Part shown: in pieces, positions 62,978-64,000 of the stretch
Position numbering within the stretch: position 1 is the first letter of the stretch
How the letters are laid out: each line of letters starts with the position of its first letter
DNA from: CANDYO01 sp964627795
GTDB taxonomy: Bacteria > Pseudomonadota > Alphaproteobacteria > Rickettsiales > CANDYO01
Assembly (NCBI GenBank): GCA_964627795.1
Contig: CAZVLF010000001.1
Span: 62,001 to 126,000 of the forward strand
Direction: 5' to 3'
DNA length: 64,000 nucleotides
Translations under genes and position numbers: made by a program
The notes under the pieces: model-generated
What the model was told of the DNA's origin: nothing
The model's input: only the letters and a program-made list of their open reading frames with translations
Database searches by the model: none

Positions 62978-64000
62978 CTAAAAAGCTAATTTTAACAATA
63001 ACTCTTTTATATATTTGATTTTAAGATCAAGATTATTAAATTCTTTCGAAATTAAAAGCTTTTGATCTGGCCTTATCTTTAAGTAATTTTGATTTCGCAT
63101 AACAAATTCCATCATCTGTTCAGGCTTTAAGCATTTATTATCTTTAAACGTAAAAGTGATTGCCTTAGGCCCTGCATCTATCTTTTCAACATTAACAAGC
63201 TTAGCTGCAAGCTTTAATTTAAGAACTTCGATTAAATACTCAACTTCTTTTGGATATAATCCAAATCTATCAATCATTTCTATTGCAAATTGATCAATCT
63301 CTTGCTCCTTTTTAAATGATGCTAGCTTTCGATAAAGAGTTAGCCTTAAATTTAAATCTTCAATATATTCATCTGGAATGATAACTGGAATACCTAGATT
63401 GATTTGAGGACTATATTCCTCTTCAAAATCTTTATCCTTAGTGTCAGGATTTTTAATTGCCATTATTGCTTCCTGTAACATTTGTTGATAAAGCTCCAAG
63501 CCTACATCTTTAATATGTCCTGATTGTTCATCACCAACTAAATTACCAAATCCTCTAATATCCATATCATGGCTTGCCACTGTAAATCCAGCTCCTAATG
63601 AATCAATAGTTTGCATTACTTCAAGCCTAGCCATAGCAATTTTAGATAATTTGTGATTTGGAAGTAAGAAATATGAATAAGCTTTAATATTACTTCTCCC
63701 CACTCTCCCTCTTAATTGATAAAGGGCTGATAAACCAAATCTATCGGCTCTATACACTATCATTGTATTTGCTTCAGCAATATCTATACCTGACTCAATA
63801 ATGCTAGTGGAAAGCAAAAGATGGAATTTCTTGTTATAAAAATCAGTCATTATTTCTTCAATAGAACTTGGAGGCATTTGTCCATGAGCAACTACTATCT
63901 TTATTTCAGGAACCAATTCTTTAAGCTTTGGTAAAAGCTCAGAAATATCAGAAATCCTTGGACAAACAAAAAATATTTGTCCACCGCGATAAAATTCTCT
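62978..64000 (-). CDS. mfd: Transcription-repair coupling factor Mfd, C-terminal part (5' end outside window)
   Basis: Mfd removes stalled RNA polymerase and recruits UvrA. The visible 340 residues are the end of the translocase. They start 'REFYRGGQIFFVCPRISDI' and continue with helicase motifs 'LLLSTSIIESGIDIAEANTM' and 'RADRFGLSALYQLRGRVGR'. Then come 'GAGFTVASHDMDIRGFGNLV' and the C-terminal regulatory domain 'NLRLTLYRKLASFKKEQEID'. The frame is open to the right edge, so the gene continues beyond. It converges with murG. Confidence 0.95.
   Translation of the reverse strand, partial: REFYRGGQIFFVCPRISDISELLPKLKELVPEIKIVVAHGQMPPSSIEEIMTDFYNKKFHLLLSTSIIESGIDIAEANTMIVYRADRFGLSALYQLRGRVGRSNIKAYSYFLLPNHKLSKIAMARLEVMQTIDSLGAGFTVASHDMDIRGFGNLVGDEQSGHIKDVGLELYQQMLQEAIMAIKNPDTKDKDFEEEYSPQINLGIPVIIPDEYIEDLNLRLTLYRKLASFKKEQEIDQFAIEMIDRFGLYPKEVEYLIEVLKLKLAAKLVNVEKIDAGPKAITFTFKDNKCLKPEQMMEFVMRNQNYLKIRPDQKLLISKEFNNLDLKIKYIKELLLKLAF

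Noticed and set aside
1..64000. CRISPR arrays, prophage, intact insertion sequences or rRNA genes
   Set aside because: No regularly spaced repeats, transposase, integrase or phage structural proteins, and no rRNA sequence, were seen in reading the window.

Overview
The window is a 64-kb stretch of an AT-rich alphaproteobacterial chromosome (roughly 30% GC by eye). It most resembles an obligately host-associated member of the Rickettsiales, possibly of the motile Midichloriaceae-like kind. The reasons are the strong AT bias, split housekeeping operons (an F1-ATPase cluster without the F0 genes), the gyrB-mrcA-dxr-rseP-bamA order, many MFS carriers, an S4 start typical of rickettsiae, visible gene decay, a ChpT-type phosphotransferase and a eukaryotic-like SET-domain protein. 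The taxonomic placement is inference.

Layout. 1-8.9 kb: a minus-strand operon gyrB-mrcA-dxr-rseP-bamA (topology, peptidoglycan, isoprenoids, outer-membrane assembly) behind a good sigma-70 promoter. 9.06-10.9 kb: a TPP riboswitch, a SemiSWEET carrier and thiamine pyrophosphokinase, followed by a decayed amino-acid-type binding-protein gene. 11-15.5 kb: a hypothetical protein, an aromatic amino-acid permease, rplM-rpsI, an esterase and a metallopeptidase. 15.7-21.3 kb: a glycosyltransferase, then an efflux cluster with a DHA2 pump between two outer-membrane-factor lipoproteins. 21.5-22.3 kb: rpmI-rplT. 22.3-28.2 kb: chemotaxis operon chpT-cheA-cheW-cheY-cheB-cheR. 28.3-36.1 kb: formyl-THF cyclo-ligase, atpHAGDC, lpxB and an MFS gene. 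36.3-39.3 kb: recJ and a second MFS gene. 39.4-41.2 kb: poorly conserved genes, one with two homopolymer frameshifts. 41.3-45.0 kb: rpsF-rpsR-rplI, potI and pccB.

45.4-48.1 kb is the most unusual segment. It holds relics of a periplasmic adaptor and of a C39-peptidase ABC exporter, next to an intact 63-aa Cys-rich peptide with a double-glycine-type leader. This looks like a microcin/bacteriocin locus in decay. 48.3-50.7 kb: tRNA-Asp, rpsD, recR and the SET-domain protein. 51-57.2 kb: rimP-nusA-infB-rbfA between two hypothetical genes. 57.4-64 kb: carbonic anhydrase, hypothetical and secreted proteins, a SIMPL protein, a Bcr/CflA-type MFS gene, murG and the 3' part of mfd.

Functionally the core genes build and maintain the cell. 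The accessory part suggests thiamine scavenging instead of synthesis, chemotactic or two-component signalling linked to ChpT, drug or metabolite export, possible host-nucleus manipulation, and a lost peptide-secretion system. No CRISPR array, rRNA operon, phage or intact insertion sequence was seen.
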